A DNA stretch of 64,000 bases, taken from assembly GCA_025331125.1 (NCBI GenBank), contig JAOALB010000039.1, positions 1 through 64,000 of the forward strand, in the 5' to 3' direction. The notes under the pieces are model-generated. The model made no database searches. It was not told the DNA's origin and saw only the letters and a list, made by a program, of their open reading frames with translations. A program made the position numbers and the translations under genes. Below are positions 10,850-23,144 of this stretch, one piece after another (the stretch's first letter is position 1; every line of letters begins with the position of its first letter). The DNA is from Mycogone perniciosa. Taxonomy: Eukaryota > Ascomycota > Sordariomycetes > Hypocreales > Hypocreaceae.

Positions 10850-13341
10850 CTACGGGTAGTCATCCGACTCCTCATCTTCCGGTTCCCGATCCCCTTCGTA
10901 ATCATAATCACAAGAGTCAGACGGCGACATGGTTTGTTTGATGTAGTCCTTGAACCCCTTACTCATCTTGACAACCGCACGGAGATGCTTTTCACCAACT
11001 GTCACCGTCTGCAGGTCCTCATCCTTGGCATCACTTTCAGCCAACGCCAGCGCCGTCTGCATTGCGTTGCGGATCTCGCGGCCGTTCCACTTTAGAGTGC
11101 GGACTTCCTGGCTAGTCCAGACAAACTCGCGTGCGGCGACAGCAACACGAATCTTGCCGCATGAGTCACGATCTAGGCGGTCAAAGTTGTGCGCCCAAAT
11201 GCGCTCGCGGTCTTCATCGCGCAGGTTCTTGTAGTGCAGGGCGACGTGAATGCGGCTGAGGAACGCAGTATCGAACGTCTTGACGCGGTTGGTGGTGAGG
11301 AAGAGCACGCCGCGATAGTACTCGAGGGCGCGGAGGAATACTGAAACGAGACCGTTGCGTGAAATACTGCCGGCGCGACGGCGCTCGAGGTACACATCTG
11401 CCTCGTCGAGAAGCACGAGAGCGCCATAGCGCTGGCCGAGCTCAAGGAAGTAGCTGAGGCTATTCTCCACGCGATATGAGTCGACACTGAGGTCGCCGCT
11501 AGTGAGGGAGATGAGCGGGCGGTTGGTCAGCTCAGCGATGCACTCAGCGGTGCAGGTCTTGCCGACGCCAGGGGCGCCGTGAAGGAGGAAGATGCGACCT
11601 TCGCCCTTGTTGCGGACGAAGTCGTTACCCCAGGGCGTGATCTGGCCATCGATGCTGGTGCTAAACTGGCCGATGAGGGCCTTGACTGTCAACTTGATAT
11701 CGTCGTCCAGAACGAGGTATTTGAATGCCTCTCTGTCAGACTTGACTGGCTTGAGATTGGCAACATGAAGATTGCCCCATCGACGGGTGCCTAGGATAAA
11801 GCCGGGGATGGTCTTGCTGAGAACAAGGAAGAACAGCTCGTTGGCGGGAGGCGAGTCTACCAGGGGATCTAGATCCTCAAAGCCAATGTATGGACTGTCA
11901 TTGCCAGTAGGCCGATGCTCCATACAGACGGTGCAACCGCATTGAGGGAGATTCTTAGGCAGATGGTCCTTGGTCGGAACTCCCTGTACAGGTCGACGAT
12001 GTCTAGGATACCGTCTCACATCCACATCTGGAGCCTGGTCATAGTACTTGTCGAAGCCAGGAGCATCGCAAATAACACGGCCGCACATGAAGCCAGTTGG
12101 GCCTCCTGCCTGTCTGTTTCCAGACCCTGAAGTGACGAGGAGGCCATCATACTCCATGTAGGTAGGGCGCTTCAGGAGGTCCCAGTACAGTCTACCCTCT
12201 TCAATAAGCTTCTTGCGCATGGTTCGGCCACCTTGGGCAGCTATATCCTCCTGCCAAAAAGCTGCGGGGATCACAGGTAAGCTGCTGATGGCTTGTTCTC
12301 CTAGCCAGGGAGAGACGTTACAGCTCTCCATGAAGCGGTTAACCCTGGCGCCGTTAGACTCGAGAAGCCAGCAATTGATCTTGTAGCTGCTAAGCATGTT
12401 CTGCTGTCGCTGACCTGTGCTGATGCTGCTGATGATGTACGGGGTCCAGATGTCGTATCTCTTGGTGTAGATGACCTCACCCGGCTTGAGAAGCAGCCAG
12501 AAGTATTCAAAGGTAGCCATGGGCGTCTCAAGTTTGTGACGTTCCTCTTCCTTGCGAATCTCAGTGCCGAGGTTGTCCTCAAGGAACTGCAAGAGGATGT
12601 CAATATGCTTGGCAGAAGTTTCAGCATAGTCCAGACTGTGAGCAACAGGCTGGTTGTCGCGGTACTCGGCGAGCTCCTGGCGATGGTGATAAAGGATACG
12701 ATAGGGCGCATTGATCTGCACGGTTCTGCCACTGAGAGAAATTTGGGGATAGTAATTCACAATGGCCTTGAGAGCATTGATGAGATACTCAGAGTGGATG
12801 AGCATGAACGGGTGCTCTGCCTGAGGAGGGCCTGGGCCATCAAGATACTGCTCCTCGTCTGTGAAATAGCCATCACTTCGATAATCAAGATTGTCGAAAA
12901 CGGTGGTGATGGGCCGATCTGGGATGGGGTCTGATCGACGATGGGGAACGTATCTTTTATGAGCGTCAGGTCTGCCCTCGATGCAGACCGTGGTCACGAT
13001 CTCGAGGACAGGCCTCGTCAAGGGCTCGCCGTTCGAATCCATTTTATCCTGCTGAATCTCATAACTTATCACATTTTGGAATGGTTTGGCACCCTGGGTG
13101 CCTGTTTTAAGTCAGCCAAAATCTTTAGAAGGAAGGGATTGATCAGCTTACGCCCGAGGAATCGTCTGTTTAAACCAACGTGGTTGAGGGTGTAGAGAAC
13201 GTCTGGGACCTTGCCGTCGACAACGTATCTTCTAGCCTTGGGGGCCCTGGGAAGCGTGCTCCGAGGACCCAACTCTTCGTAGCCATCGCTTGAGATGGCA
13301 TCGTCGAGATCAAATTGCGTGACAACAGCTGGTTCTGCCAT
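10850..13341 (-). CDS. AAA-type ATPase of the fungal DUF7025-like group
   Basis: Two exons, 13341-13152 and 13101-10850, make 813 aa. The 50-nt intron has GTAAGC, a GCTGAC branch site and CAG, and restores the frame exactly. The AAA module lies in the C-terminal third: Walker A HGAPGVGKT, Walker B LLDEADVYLERRR, then sensor-like LTTNRVKTFD and an AAA lid. Before it is a ~400-residue region with a Cys pair (CGCTVCMEH) and a GFMCGRVICD element, as in many uncharacterised filamentous-fungal AAA proteins. The C-terminus is acidic (DYEGDREPEDEESDDYP). ATP-driven remodelling is inferred from the fold; the partner is unknown. The tentative N-terminal family name is from memory. Confidence 0.85.
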
Positions 13342-14157
13342 GGTGTTTATATGAGGGAAGTGGGCAATGACGATGATAGGTATATGACTTTGATATCAGG
13401 GGGATGGTGAGTTAAGGAAGAGGAAGAGTTTGGCCTTAAGAGGACAGGGACAGACGTCTTATACAAATGTATTGGCAGCAACGCGACAGTTAGCGGAAGG
13501 CAGCAGGATCACGAGGATGCCTATCAAGCCAGTGAGGCTGTCTGCCTGGTGTCAGCCATCGTTCCGACATTTCATCAATAGTGTCGTCAATGTACATTCA
13601 CTGGATGCAAATCAGTAACCGACGTATCACAGTTCGTTTGCAGCACAGCCGCAAGGGCGGTTGCTTTGACCGGCGTGAATTGCAGCCTAGGGGCTGAAAG
13701 CTGCAGTTCTAGTTGGCCTATTCCTGTGCCGATGGTGGCTCTAGTCGCATTCATGCAGTCGCCCAATTTCGGGCTGAAGAGGACAAGCTTGAAATAAGCA
13801 GTTTGCTGCCCGGCATACGAAGTAGAATATGTGACGATGCGTTGGGCTGCGAGCGTACAGCAGTATGTATTCAACACATCGTACCTTAGGTGTAGGCGGA
13901 ATGGCTGAGTCATGCCTTCAGTGAACGAAAGGACCTCTCTGTTCCGGTTGCATCATTAACATGTGGCATCAACTGTCTATAATCGTTCAAGAAATATCGT
14001 CTTGATATTGAGTATGTTTGCCAATAACACCGTCCGACGAAACCGATAACCCGCTTGCCTTGATATATATGGACGCCGTACGCCGTGCCGTGCAACTACT
14101 TCGTACACTCCTGTCGAATTCTAGGGTTGGCTCTTGACCTCTCCCCGTTTCTCCCGC
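13342..14157. other. Intergenic region between AAA ATPase and atg6
   Basis: About 815 bp. It contains the promoter side of the AAA ATPase and the 3' flank of atg6. No gene, RNA or clear repeat was recognised. Confidence 0.55.
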
Positions 14158-15688
14158 CTATTGACCATTGTTTCTCGCACCGGAGCCCACGTTGCTTGCG
14201 TGTGCCAATAGGAACTTGCAGCATGTCAACGTGAGCTTGCATGCCTTGGTCCATCCATCATCCTGTGCGATGCCCAACTTGATGCTCGTGTCTCCAATCT
14301 TGTCGCCCTCTATCCTGTATGGTAGCGTCAATGGGACGCCCGATGCTTCTGTTTGCTGTTGTACAAAGACACCAAGCTGGCGGACGAGTTCGAGGAAGCC
14401 AACCATGGCGTTGTCGAACTTGCGGTGCATGAATGTCAGCCCGAGCGGCATATCCCCCGAGCTGTAGAGCTCCAGCACTTGCTTCTTGGGGGGTGCGTGC
14501 ATGGCTCGAGCCCCCAGCCTACTGGATGCCGGACTGGACACATCGTATCGGATAATCTTGGAGGTACTTCCCATAGGCTGTGGGTCATACCCCTGGAACT
14601 TGTAACCCAGCTTGTCAGCAACCGTCACAAGAAGCAGTAGCGCATGACCCCAAGCAGCATTGATTTCGGGCCAGTCCACTGGCTTATTCGAGAGCCGACC
14701 CAAGCGCAGACCATTGATGGTGGCGAAACTTCCGTCGTGGCTAATACAAAATGTATCGTTGTAGACATTGGAACGCTGTAATTTCTCGAGCAGCTGTGTG
14801 TCGTTGCTATACTTGGCGTTGATACTGTCCCGTTCCGCTTGGAACTCGGTCATTTTTGCGGCGAAGGTATTCCTTTCCCTCCAGAACTTCTCCTCATCTT
14901 TATCAAGCTGCCGTGACTCCTCCTCCAGGGCTAGAATCTCACTATCCAGCACTTCTTTCTCTGCCTCTAGCTTCTTAAGCTCATTCATGGCGGCGGCCTT
15001 GTCTTTCTCTGCCTTCTTAACTGCCTCCTTCCACGCCTTGACATCATCATCAGTAGGCTGGTTGGCCTGGATTTCTTTCAGATGCTGGACATATGTATCC
15101 CTCTCCCTTGAGGCTACATCGAGCTTCTTCTGAAGGCCTTCAACCAACATCTCTGTGCAGTCTACACACACCGGGTGGTCAATGTCAGACCTGGCCGATA
15201 GGATCTCGAATAGCCGGTTTATCCGGTCCATCTCATTTGCTTTTTTTGCTGGCGGCCCGCTGTCGGCAGCTCCGCCCGCACTGGAACGCCGATGATGGGT
15301 TGGTGTTGTGGCCCGCTCCTTGACTTGCTCGTGTGGCTGCGGATGGCCAACTTGCGACTCGGTGAGGTAGATGAACGACATTGCATAGTCACGCGGCAGC
15401 CCGCCGTGGTGGCGCTTGAAGGTCGGCGGGCCTGCATTTTGTGACACCTTGTCGTAGAGGGACCTCCGGTTCTGTTCTTGTGGTTGGGGTATCGGTGCTC
15501 GGGAGGTGGACGGCTGGTTGGACGCTTGCGGGGACGATGATGCTGTGCCATGAGTGACTCAAATCAGCATGCATTCTCGTATGCGGGTAACAGAAAAACT
15601 CACACACAAGAAGGTCATACGCCGCTGGATTGAGGTCTTCTAGGGAACCGTCTAGCTTCAGCGGCTGGCGACACTTTTGGCAATACAT
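14158..15688 (-). CDS. atg6: Autophagy protein Atg6 (Beclin 1/Vps30)
   Basis: Two exons, 15688-15604 and 15542-14158, total 489 aa. The N-terminus MYCQKCRQPLKLDGS with its CxxC pair is characteristic. Then come a disordered linker, a HPVCVDCTE element before the coiled coil (about residues 160-280, rich in Glu/Lys/Leu heptads), and the C-terminal ECD/BARA domain (YNDTFCISHDG, TINGLRLG, VDWPEINAAWGHALLLL, PMGSTSKI). Atg6 is a regulatory subunit of the Vps34 PI3-kinase complexes. Complex I with Atg14 starts autophagosomes; complex II with Vps38 acts at endosomes. Length fits fungal homologues. It is transcribed divergently from the Scm3-like gene, and atg14 lies about 9 kb away. Confidence 0.95.
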
Positions 15689-16224
15689 CTTGGCGGACTC
15701 GTTTGTATGGTAGTATTTGGGAGAAGCGGTTATTCGAAAGGATCGGAGGGCGCTATGCTCTATGCATGGCAGTTCTCAAGAAGGGAACACGGAGAAGCTG
15801 GTTAGTTTGGCTGGACAGATAAGGTAAAGGTTCAAGTTGGATGTGTGGTTTGAGCGAGGTGTTTGTGTCTGGTTAACATGTGTGACGCAACTCTAAGGTC
15901 TAAGGCGCTGGAGCGGGAGTGTCAGCGCCGCAACCCCACTAGCGCCAGGGCTCTTTTTAGTGCGTGCAAGCACTTAACGCGCCTAGAGATCAGATCGCGA
16001 CATGCGCGACAGCCATTGGATGACTGTAGGTTGCTCCCGCAACCACCAGTAGTAGCAGCAGTACGAAGTACTACCAGGATTGATTGAGCATTATCGCTTT
16101 ATCGCCCACCTCGGATTTTGTCCAACCCACCAACGTATGCGGCACTACGGCCAATCGAGTGCAGTATCTCAGCGCCAGTAGCGAGTTTGGTTACCATTGA
16201 AGCAGAAATATCAATTCTGGCGTC
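15689..16224. promoter_or_regulatory. Shared divergent promoter region of atg6 and the Scm3-like gene
   Basis: 536 bp separate the two divergent start codons, so regulatory sequence for both genes must lie here. No specific factor site can be assigned. It includes a GTAGTAGCAGCAGTACGAAGTAC stretch near 16047-16069 of the GTAC-word type seen elsewhere. Confidence 0.5.
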
Positions 16225-19200
16225 ATGGCCCTGGAGCCACCGCCGAAACGACGCCGAAAGGGCCAGTCACCGTTGGACCAAGAAAGCGACGGCGAAAATG
16301 ACGATGAGCTCTTCTTCCAGCCGTTTGAGGTCGAGGCCCAGCGCGATCCTGGGTACAGGCTTTCTATTGAGCGGGCTTATGCCGACCAGCGTTTTCAAGC
16401 AACAATGGCGCATATCTTCGACAAGTATGGCCGCGATTTCGAGGGCATCGGCGACGAGATCGATCTAGTGACGGGCGAAATCGTGGTGAACAACGGCCAT
16501 ATCCGCAATATGCGCAACGAAGCCGATGTTGGATACGATCTAGACGAAGGAGAAGCAGATGAGGACGAGGACGAGGACGAGGGGATATTACTGGAAGACC
16601 TCGTAGATGAGGACGACGAGGAAGATGAGGGGGAAGGGGATGGCTCTGAAGAAGAAGAGGAGGGTGCTGAGAACGAGCATCGTGAAGACCAAGGTGAAGA
16701 TGCTACGGACGACGAGGAGGAGGATCGCATCATGCAGGGTCGGGAGCCCTCCCACAAATCAACGGCCCTGGTATCTATATCCGGCTCGAGAACCCCATCA
16801 ACTATGATGAGGACACATCAGCCTGGTCTGTTTCCAGATCGATATGGAAGCAGTGCTCTGGGTTTTGGGCCTTCGCCTCTAGCATATTCAACGCCTTTCG
16901 CCGTTTCCTCGTCACCGCTCCCTGGGGGGGTTTGGGACCTCCCAGGCCAATTCTCAGACCCATTATGGGATCATCCGGATTTTGCCGTCCCCCATCGAGC
17001 ACCGACGCGGCGTTTACCACTCACAGCCGGCCGGTACAACTTTCCAGCCAAAGACGGCCAAAGCTCGATTTGGGCGCCTCGATCAAGGTACAAGGAGGCC
17101 GAGGACGAGCCGCTTCGATCCGTGTTCAGTGCAGCTTTCGGGAAACATTTGGCCAGGAAACGAATGAAGGCCCGAAAGAGCCTTCCACCTTTTGAACCTA
17201 CAGGGCCAATAAATAATGACGAGGATGACGAAGAAGCTATTCTAACCGGTAAAGCTTCCGGGGCGAGAATGTCCCATGACGGCACGGTTATATGTGCTAC
17301 CGAGGAAGATGATGACGACATGGTGCTTTCTGGATCTTCCCCAAAGCCAACAAACGCCGAGCATGAAGAAACAGAGAAGGATGCGAACGAAGATGCGCCG
17401 TCGGCTACACAGAGCGCCAAACGCGGTCGCAAAAGAAAACGAAAGGTAACGGAAGATGCCACAATGATAGATACTCAAACATCAGAACTTGGATCCGTTG
17501 AAGAGACGTCGGGGTCCCAACTAGAGTCTCAACCACAGCAACCAGAAGTAACACACCTTGATGCTGAGCGGACACATTCTACAGAAGAAGACAGCCAAGG
17601 GCCTAGTGATCGCAGGCGATCTGGCCGAGTGCGAAAACAGGTCGAATTTCTCAACAAGATATCATGGGCTGAGGCTTTGGCAGAGAGGAGGTCACAGAAA
17701 ATGTCGGTTGTGCTTCCCTCTGTAGACCCACAGAGCCGTGGGGACTACAAACGGGTTGATAGTGATATCAACCTGGAGAATCAGTCAACATCATTGGCTG
17801 TCGAGCCAAGTGTGGCCGAGACAAAACAGGACAACACGCACACGCCTCCCGAAGAGGATACTACTGTCGACTCTCAAAACAAGTCCTTAGATGAGAAAGC
17901 TTCCGAGCAGGATGTCGCTGATCATGACCAAGTCCCAAGGTTGGAGATCATTGTGCATAAAGACACAGACTCTGCCTGTATTCTCTCTGATGATGAAGCA
18001 CCTACATTTTTGTCTAAACCAAGGAGCAGACGAGCCGAAAAATCGCATCACTCTGAGGTGGAGAGCCCTCCTGCAGTCGAAGAACTCACACAGTCCGTCA
18101 TAAAACCCTCAGTCGACTGTGGAGTAACAAATGATGAAGTAGCAAGGGAGGACGGACATCAACAAGAGGCTGAGGATCCATCTCTTTTGCAACAGATAAC
18201 TACTGCGGAAGCCGAGGTATCGGTCTTGAGTGTGGATGATACAATAACAGATTCAACAGTCGATACTATCGACCCACCAGCCAAATCCAGCCCACTACGA
18301 AAGTCGTCCAACACGAACGGTCCTGCCACAGAAAGGCTTATAGTACCTGAGCTCAACATCGAGCTGGATGATAATATCTGTCTCCCATCTGATGATTCGA
18401 TTGGGGCACCGCCAATGTCTTCTTCCCCCACCCGCGCCTTGACTCGGTTTACAGCTGAGGTATCGTTGGATGAAAAGCCTCAGCGCCTTTCCAGAGAGGT
18501 TCGGTGGCTCAGGACAAAAGCTGCCGCTATCCTTTCTTCCAGTCCATCCGCTAGCCATAGCTCTGGAAGCCCTGAACCAAACAGGGGCAAACGAACGCGA
18601 GGTAGACCGAGGAAATCGGCCGCTCCCGTCGAGCAACCATCAATCACTGAGGTCAGCCAGGATGAGCAACCAGCGAACACATCAACTGATCAACCAGCAA
18701 ACACATCAGGTGGTCCTCCTGTGCTTGAAGATAGCACCTACGAAACTGCAGAAGAGCCTCAAGTCGACACCGCCCTCCCATCTCCCAGACGCACCGCCTC
18801 TCCCACACGGGTCGAAAAACAAACCCCTGCAGACTCACCCTCCAAGCCAACTACTCTTCAGAAACCCACATCTACACCATTTCTATCCCTAAAGAACCCC
18901 CAAACTCCTCGTCACACGAAGCGCTACTCGACTACCAAAGCACCCTCCTCCCGACGCTCCATCCTCTCCTTACTCTCCGACAACGATGACGACGAGGAGA
19001 TGGACGAGCTGGGGCGGAACCTTGCCGCCATGCCGAAGCTGCTTAGTTCTGGGGCACACACCACTGCTGCGCGCAGGATCTGGAAGTCAAGTGCCCGCAC
19101 AACAGAGGTGTACCATACACCCATCAAGAAACGTCCCACAGAACCTATCAGCCCTGGAAGCATAGTGAAGACACCTGGCGGTACAGTCAGGGCCTGTGGG

Positions 19201-19248
19201 TTGAATGGGTATAGATGTGGACGGGATTTTTGCTTTACGTGCTTATAA
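16225..19248 (+). CDS. scm3: Scm3/HJURP-like centromere protein (CENP-A chaperone)
   Basis: Single exon, 1,007 aa. About residues 40-95 hold the Scm3 core: AHIFDKYGRDFEGIGDEIDL, then TGEIVVNNGHIRNM. Scm3 escorts the centromeric histone CENP-A to kinetochores. An extremely acidic block follows (about residues 110-170, runs of D/E). The rest is disordered, with basic nuclear-signal-like motifs (RGRKRKRK, RRSGRVRKQ) and an AT-hook-like KRTRGRPRKS near residue 790. The last residues form a Cys-rich motif (CGLNGYRCGRDFCFTC), probably a small metal-binding element. It is far larger than yeast Scm3, but long C-terminal extensions occur in filamentous fungi. The family call rests on the core motif. 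Confidence 0.82.
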   Translation: MALEPPPKRRRKGQSPLDQESDGENDDELFFQPFEVEAQRDPGYRLSIERAYADQRFQATMAHIFDKYGRDFEGIGDEIDLVTGEIVVNNGHIRNMRNEADVGYDLDEGEADEDEDEDEGILLEDLVDEDDEEDEGEGDGSEEEEEGAENEHREDQGEDATDDEEEDRIMQGREPSHKSTALVSISGSRTPSTMMRTHQPGLFPDRYGSSALGFGPSPLAYSTPFAVSSSPLPGGVWDLPGQFSDPLWDHPDFAVPHRAPTRRLPLTAGRYNFPAKDGQSSIWAPRSRYKEAEDEPLRSVFSAAFGKHLARKRMKARKSLPPFEPTGPINNDEDDEEAILTGKASGARMSHDGTVICATEEDDDDMVLSGSSPKPTNAEHEETEKDANEDAPSATQSAKRGRKRKRKVTEDATMIDTQTSELGSVEETSGSQLESQPQQPEVTHLDAERTHSTEEDSQGPSDRRRSGRVRKQVEFLNKISWAEALAERRSQKMSVVLPSVDPQSRGDYKRVDSDINLENQSTSLAVEPSVAETKQDNTHTPPEEDTTVDSQNKSLDEKASEQDVADHDQVPRLEIIVHKDTDSACILSDDEAPTFLSKPRSRRAEKSHHSEVESPPAVEELTQSVIKPSVDCGVTNDEVAREDGHQQEAEDPSLLQQITTAEAEVSVLSVDDTITDSTVDTIDPPAKSSPLRKSSNTNGPATERLIVPELNIELDDNICLPSDDSIGAPPMSSSPTRALTRFTAEVSLDEKPQRLSREVRWLRTKAAAILSSSPSASHSSGSPEPNRGKRTRGRPRKSAAPVEQPSITEVSQDEQPANTSTDQPANTSGGPPVLEDSTYETAEEPQVDTALPSPRRTASPTRVEKQTPADSPSKPTTLQKPTSTPFLSLKNPQTPRHTKRYSTTKAPSSRRSILSLLSDNDDDEEMDELGRNLAAMPKLLSSGAHTTAARRIWKSSARTTEVYHTPIKKRPTEPISPGSIVKTPGGTVRACGLNGYRCGRDFCFTCL

Positions 19249-19929
19249 AGATGGGTTTACTACAACCTATTTGCTTCGGTTTCTGAACCAGACAAAGATA
19301 AAAGTGGCGGATAGGGAGGAATGATAATGGGAAATGAGCGATGCATGATAGCCACCTAATACAATGCGACTATTGAAGCAAACCTTTTTTCTTTTCAATC
19401 ATACTGTATTACTCGCTATCTCGTAATAACTACCTGCATATCAAATTTCAAGGCGACAAAGAAGCAGAAACCGAAGAAAGAGACCCCCTTTTCGTCCCGC
19501 ACCTCATGTTTCGATGCCCAATCCCTGAAAACGCCAAAGACCGCTGCATTCCTAGCCGACTAACTGACTGAAATAATATCCTGGGCCGAATGATTTTTCT
19601 CGAATTCCTACAAGTGAGAGGGAACTCCATCTTCAAGATTGGCAACAGCCGGTTTCCACAACGCTGATCTTAGCAGTATCACATACTATCCCATAGTCGC
19701 GAAAAAATGGAGCTCGACCTAAAACAGTAGTAGGGCGGGCCGCTTGTCATAATTCCAGGATGTCTCGCTGATGAGATAATGATAACTTTTCTCCTAGAAT
19801 AATTCTACCGACGATGGGAAGAGAGAGATGAATACAGCCCGACCAGGGTATCATGGGGGAGTAAAGGTGGAGTGTCGGAAATGGTAGTCGGATAAGTCGT
19901 CATGCTAGAATAACATGATTTGCTGTCCT
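19249..19929. other. Convergent 3' intergenic region
   Basis: About 680 bp between the ends of the Scm3-like gene (+) and cka1 (-). 3'-UTR-like; no gene seen. Confidence 0.6.
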
Positions 19930-21286
19930 TCAGGACTTGTAAGGTCCTCCGTTGGCGTTTGCAAGGTTCTGCTTGAAGACTTCCGGATCACGAACAGGGT
20001 TGAAATAAGGGTGGGCTTGGGCTTCCTTTGCAGTGAGACGTTCCTAATTCAAGCATTAGACTCAACCCAATGACAGTGAGGGGCAAAAGAGGCCATACCT
20101 GATGGTCATATCGCAGCAGCTTATCCAGGAAGTCGATGGCTTCGTTAGAGACAAAGCGCTGGTTGTCCGAGGTGACAAAGCTGTGCCAGGGCTTCTTCTG
20201 GAAGCGCCCGAGGATGTCATCGTACTGAGCATCCAGCTCAATCTCGTATTTATCCAGGTAGTCGAAGAGATCGTCCGTGCCGAGTACCTTGGCGATCTTG
20301 ACCAGCTGATCAGGGTTGCTGTTGCCGTGGAAGAAAGGCTCCTTGCGGAAGATCATGGAGGCAAACATGGCACCTAGACTCCACATGTCTAGGCTGTAGT
20401 CGTATTCCTGGAAGTCGACCAACAGTTCGGGACCCTTGAAGTAGCGAGATGCAACGCGTACGTTGTATTCCGTCCCGGGGTGGTAGAACTCAGCCAGGCC
20501 CCAGTCAATGAGACGCAACTACCAAGAGCGTTAGTAAAAGATGGATCAAGTCTATACAATTCCCTTCAAATCTAATCCTGAGCCCGGGTTCGCACCTTTC
20601 TATTCTCATGATCGATCATAACGTTATGAGGCTTCACGTCTCGGTGCATAATTCCCTTGCTGTGGCAAAAGTCCAAAGCCTTGAGCAGCTCAAGAATGTA
20701 GAACCGCACATCGAGGTCATTGAATTTGGGATAGAGGTGCCGGAAATCGGTGTTGTTGACGTATTCGAAAATGAGAGACGGCGTCTTACTCTAAGGGCAG
20801 AGTTTTGTTAGCACGTACAAACAGCCACATTCCTGGAATGTACCGTGCAAAACCAACCTGAGAGTCTCGGACAACATCGAGAAGGGCAACAACATTGGGG
20901 CCACCGGCCAGGTTCTGCAGGATCTTGATTTCCCTCTTGATCTTCTTCTTCTTGACCGGCTTGAGGACCTTGACGACGCATTTCTGGTAGTTGACGACAT
21001 TGATGCCCTCGAAGACTTCAGAGTATTTGCCCCGGCCTGCCCCGTCCACACATGTTAATCACGCGCACCGGCGCCACGCGACGCGGCGGACAAGAAGCAG
21101 AAGCACGCACCTATCTTCCTCACGACCTCGTAGTTCTCCAGAACGCCCCAGCCTACTCCTGTGTCAGTGCCTCGCGCAGGGCATGTCGCCTGGGACAATA
21201 AGGGTCTACCCACTGATGTTGACGCTGTCATAATCCCAGTAGCTGCGGGGCATGTTCTGGTTGACGTCGGCGTACACGCGCGCCAT
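19930..21286 (-). CDS. cka1: Casein kinase 2 catalytic subunit alpha
   Basis: Six exons: 21286-21214, 21152-21111, 21036-20858, 20790-20596, 20518-20099 and 20043-19930. They total 340 aa, all in frame. Hallmarks are MARVYADVNQNMPRSYWDYD, glycine loop GRGKYSEVF, the basic cluster KPVKKKKIKRE, catalytic HRDVKPHN, the CK2-specific DWG in place of DFG (LIDWGLAEFYHPG), and VASRYFKGPELL. CK2 is a constitutive, acidophilic Ser/Thr kinase acting in nucleus and cytosol with beta subunits. Its acceptor preference suits very acidic proteins. Exon 1 ends at A|GTGGGT, which yields the conserved NISWGVLENYE sequence. Confidence 0.96.
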
Positions 21287-22307
21287 CTTGAAAAGCAGCG
21301 TCGCACAGCTGCGACGCGATCGAAGTCGGGAGAGAGCGATGCAGATGCGCGAGGCGATGGTCGCGTGGAGGTGATTCGACGAGAGAACCACGCTGGAGAC
21401 GGGACCAGTTGGTGAGATGTCAGAATCGCAAGGTGGGATGGCCATGGATCTAGTGCCGCCAAAGGGGCCCCATAATGGCGGAAGGGCGCGGAGTCTATTG
21501 GCTGCAGCGCTTGTCGCTTAGCCTTTGGCAGAGACAGCCGGAATAGGCAGTAGTCCTACGGAGTACATAGGACAGAGTACAAAGCAATACGAGTATTACT
21601 TGACTGTTCACGGGATGAATCTTGCTTGTAATACAATCATCAATTACTGTCACCTGGAGTCTTGCCTCCAAGCGTGGAGTTCATGCATCCCGACTCTGTA
21701 CCATGGGCACTTCTATTTGCTACACTACACTCAAGACCAGGCATTCCGTTTAGATAAGCATCAACATCAAGGGGGGGTTATGTCTTGCCCTAGTGCCCTA
21801 TATTGGACTGTTCCATCGTTCCATCCTGTATATCCTCCATAATAGTCGTGTCCTTGCTTGGAGAAATCCATTCTGTTGCCACGGTTCAATATACTACTCT
21901 CGAGTTTGGTTGTCAACCTGCCCCCGACACAGATTAGCTCATGCCAGTTATCAACAGTGATCGGTGAATTAAAGCTATTAAAAGACATAGACTCAGAGAG
22001 AAGATTAATTGACTCGTCATGTCGCATTGTCAGGCCTCCCCATAAGCAAAGCGAATGGTTCATAACGCCGACGTCTGCAGTCAGACTAAGGATGACGATA
22101 CAAAGGTTTTCATCATGATGTGTGTGGCAGTTTGGGCGATATATGAGGAAACGTACCTTGTGGGCTACCATAGCGAGTCTCACACACAGTTTTGGCAACT
22201 CTGTGTCAGATACACCTTCTAACACGAGACTCATTGTTTGTCATCTTCCCCAAGACAAAACACAGTAACGTCGTTCGATCCTTCCGGACACTTTGTGGCG
22301 AGCGGCT
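21287..22307. other. Intergenic region between cka1 and the KRTLTD-motif protein
   Basis: About 1 kb with the cka1 promoter and the 3' flank of the next minus-strand gene. A TACGGAGTA word lies at about 21557-21565. Open frames on both strands have no recognisable motif and are not called. Confidence 0.55.
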
Positions 22308-22867
22308 TCAATCATAGTCAAGAGAGTCTAAACCAGCCTCGACCACATCCCAGGTTCGTTTCCGCAAATCTGGCTTGGGTTCCTGTTTCGTAGGCTTCTT
22401 CTTCTTCTTCTTTTTGCTCCGGAAGCCTGGTGGACGACCAGTCTCTTGCTGTTGGGAATTGACCACCGTGCCATCGGTGGAGGTATTTGTTTTGGCATTC
22501 AATGCTTGTTCTTGTTGTCGGCGAAGCTCCCTCAGCTCCGAATGTCGAAAAATCTCGATTTGCACATCAGTAAGGGTGCGTTTGACGCCATCTTCATAAT
22601 AACCAAGATCGTCTTCGTCTTCATCCCCTTCATCAAAATCTGGATTCTCGTGGGATTCAGGGGTGGCAGTTGGATGTATGAATGTTTGACCAAAATCCGT
22701 AATGGCTCCCTCAGCGAAGTGGCTCTCATGAAAGGCAGCCAAGTCATCCTAGAGAAAGATTTAGCCACGGCGCCTTATTTAAAGAAAAAGAAGTTAGAAC
22801 TTACACGAGATATTTGTGGTAGGGCGAAGGGGAAGTGAGCGTTTGAACCTCGAGATGCCGACATCAT
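22308..22867 (-). CDS. Small conserved fungal protein, probably DUF3807
   Basis: Two exons, 22867-22805 and 22748-22308, total 167 aa. The intron has GTAAGT and CTCTAG ends. The conserved core is AAFHESHFAEGAI, then DLGYYEDGVKRTLTDVQIEIFRHSE. The C-terminal third is very basic with a run of eight lysines (SKKKKKKKK-like) before a WDVVEAGLDSLDYD tail. The DGVKRTLTD..QI.IFRHSE core matches my memory of the fungal DUF3807 family. No biochemical role is known to me. The lysine tract suggests nucleolar or nuclear localisation. Confidence 0.75.
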
Positions 22868-23144
22868 GGAACGCGGGTGAGGAAGTACTAGTACGGTTGG
22901 CACCGCGACAGGCGAGAGACGCGCTGTTGAAGCCTGCTGGTCACGTGCACACTTTTCTCAGCCTGGGCCTCACAAGTCGCCGGGGGAACGAGGCGACGCA
23001 GGAGATCAGGACAGCATGTGCGGTATCCCGTACAACCAAGGCGATTCTGAGATGATGTGCCAATCGCATAGTAACTAGATGAATACCGATGCTTGTCTGA
23101 CACGAGATTGGACTCATGACACCTACTCGTGTGTCATGGCCTGT

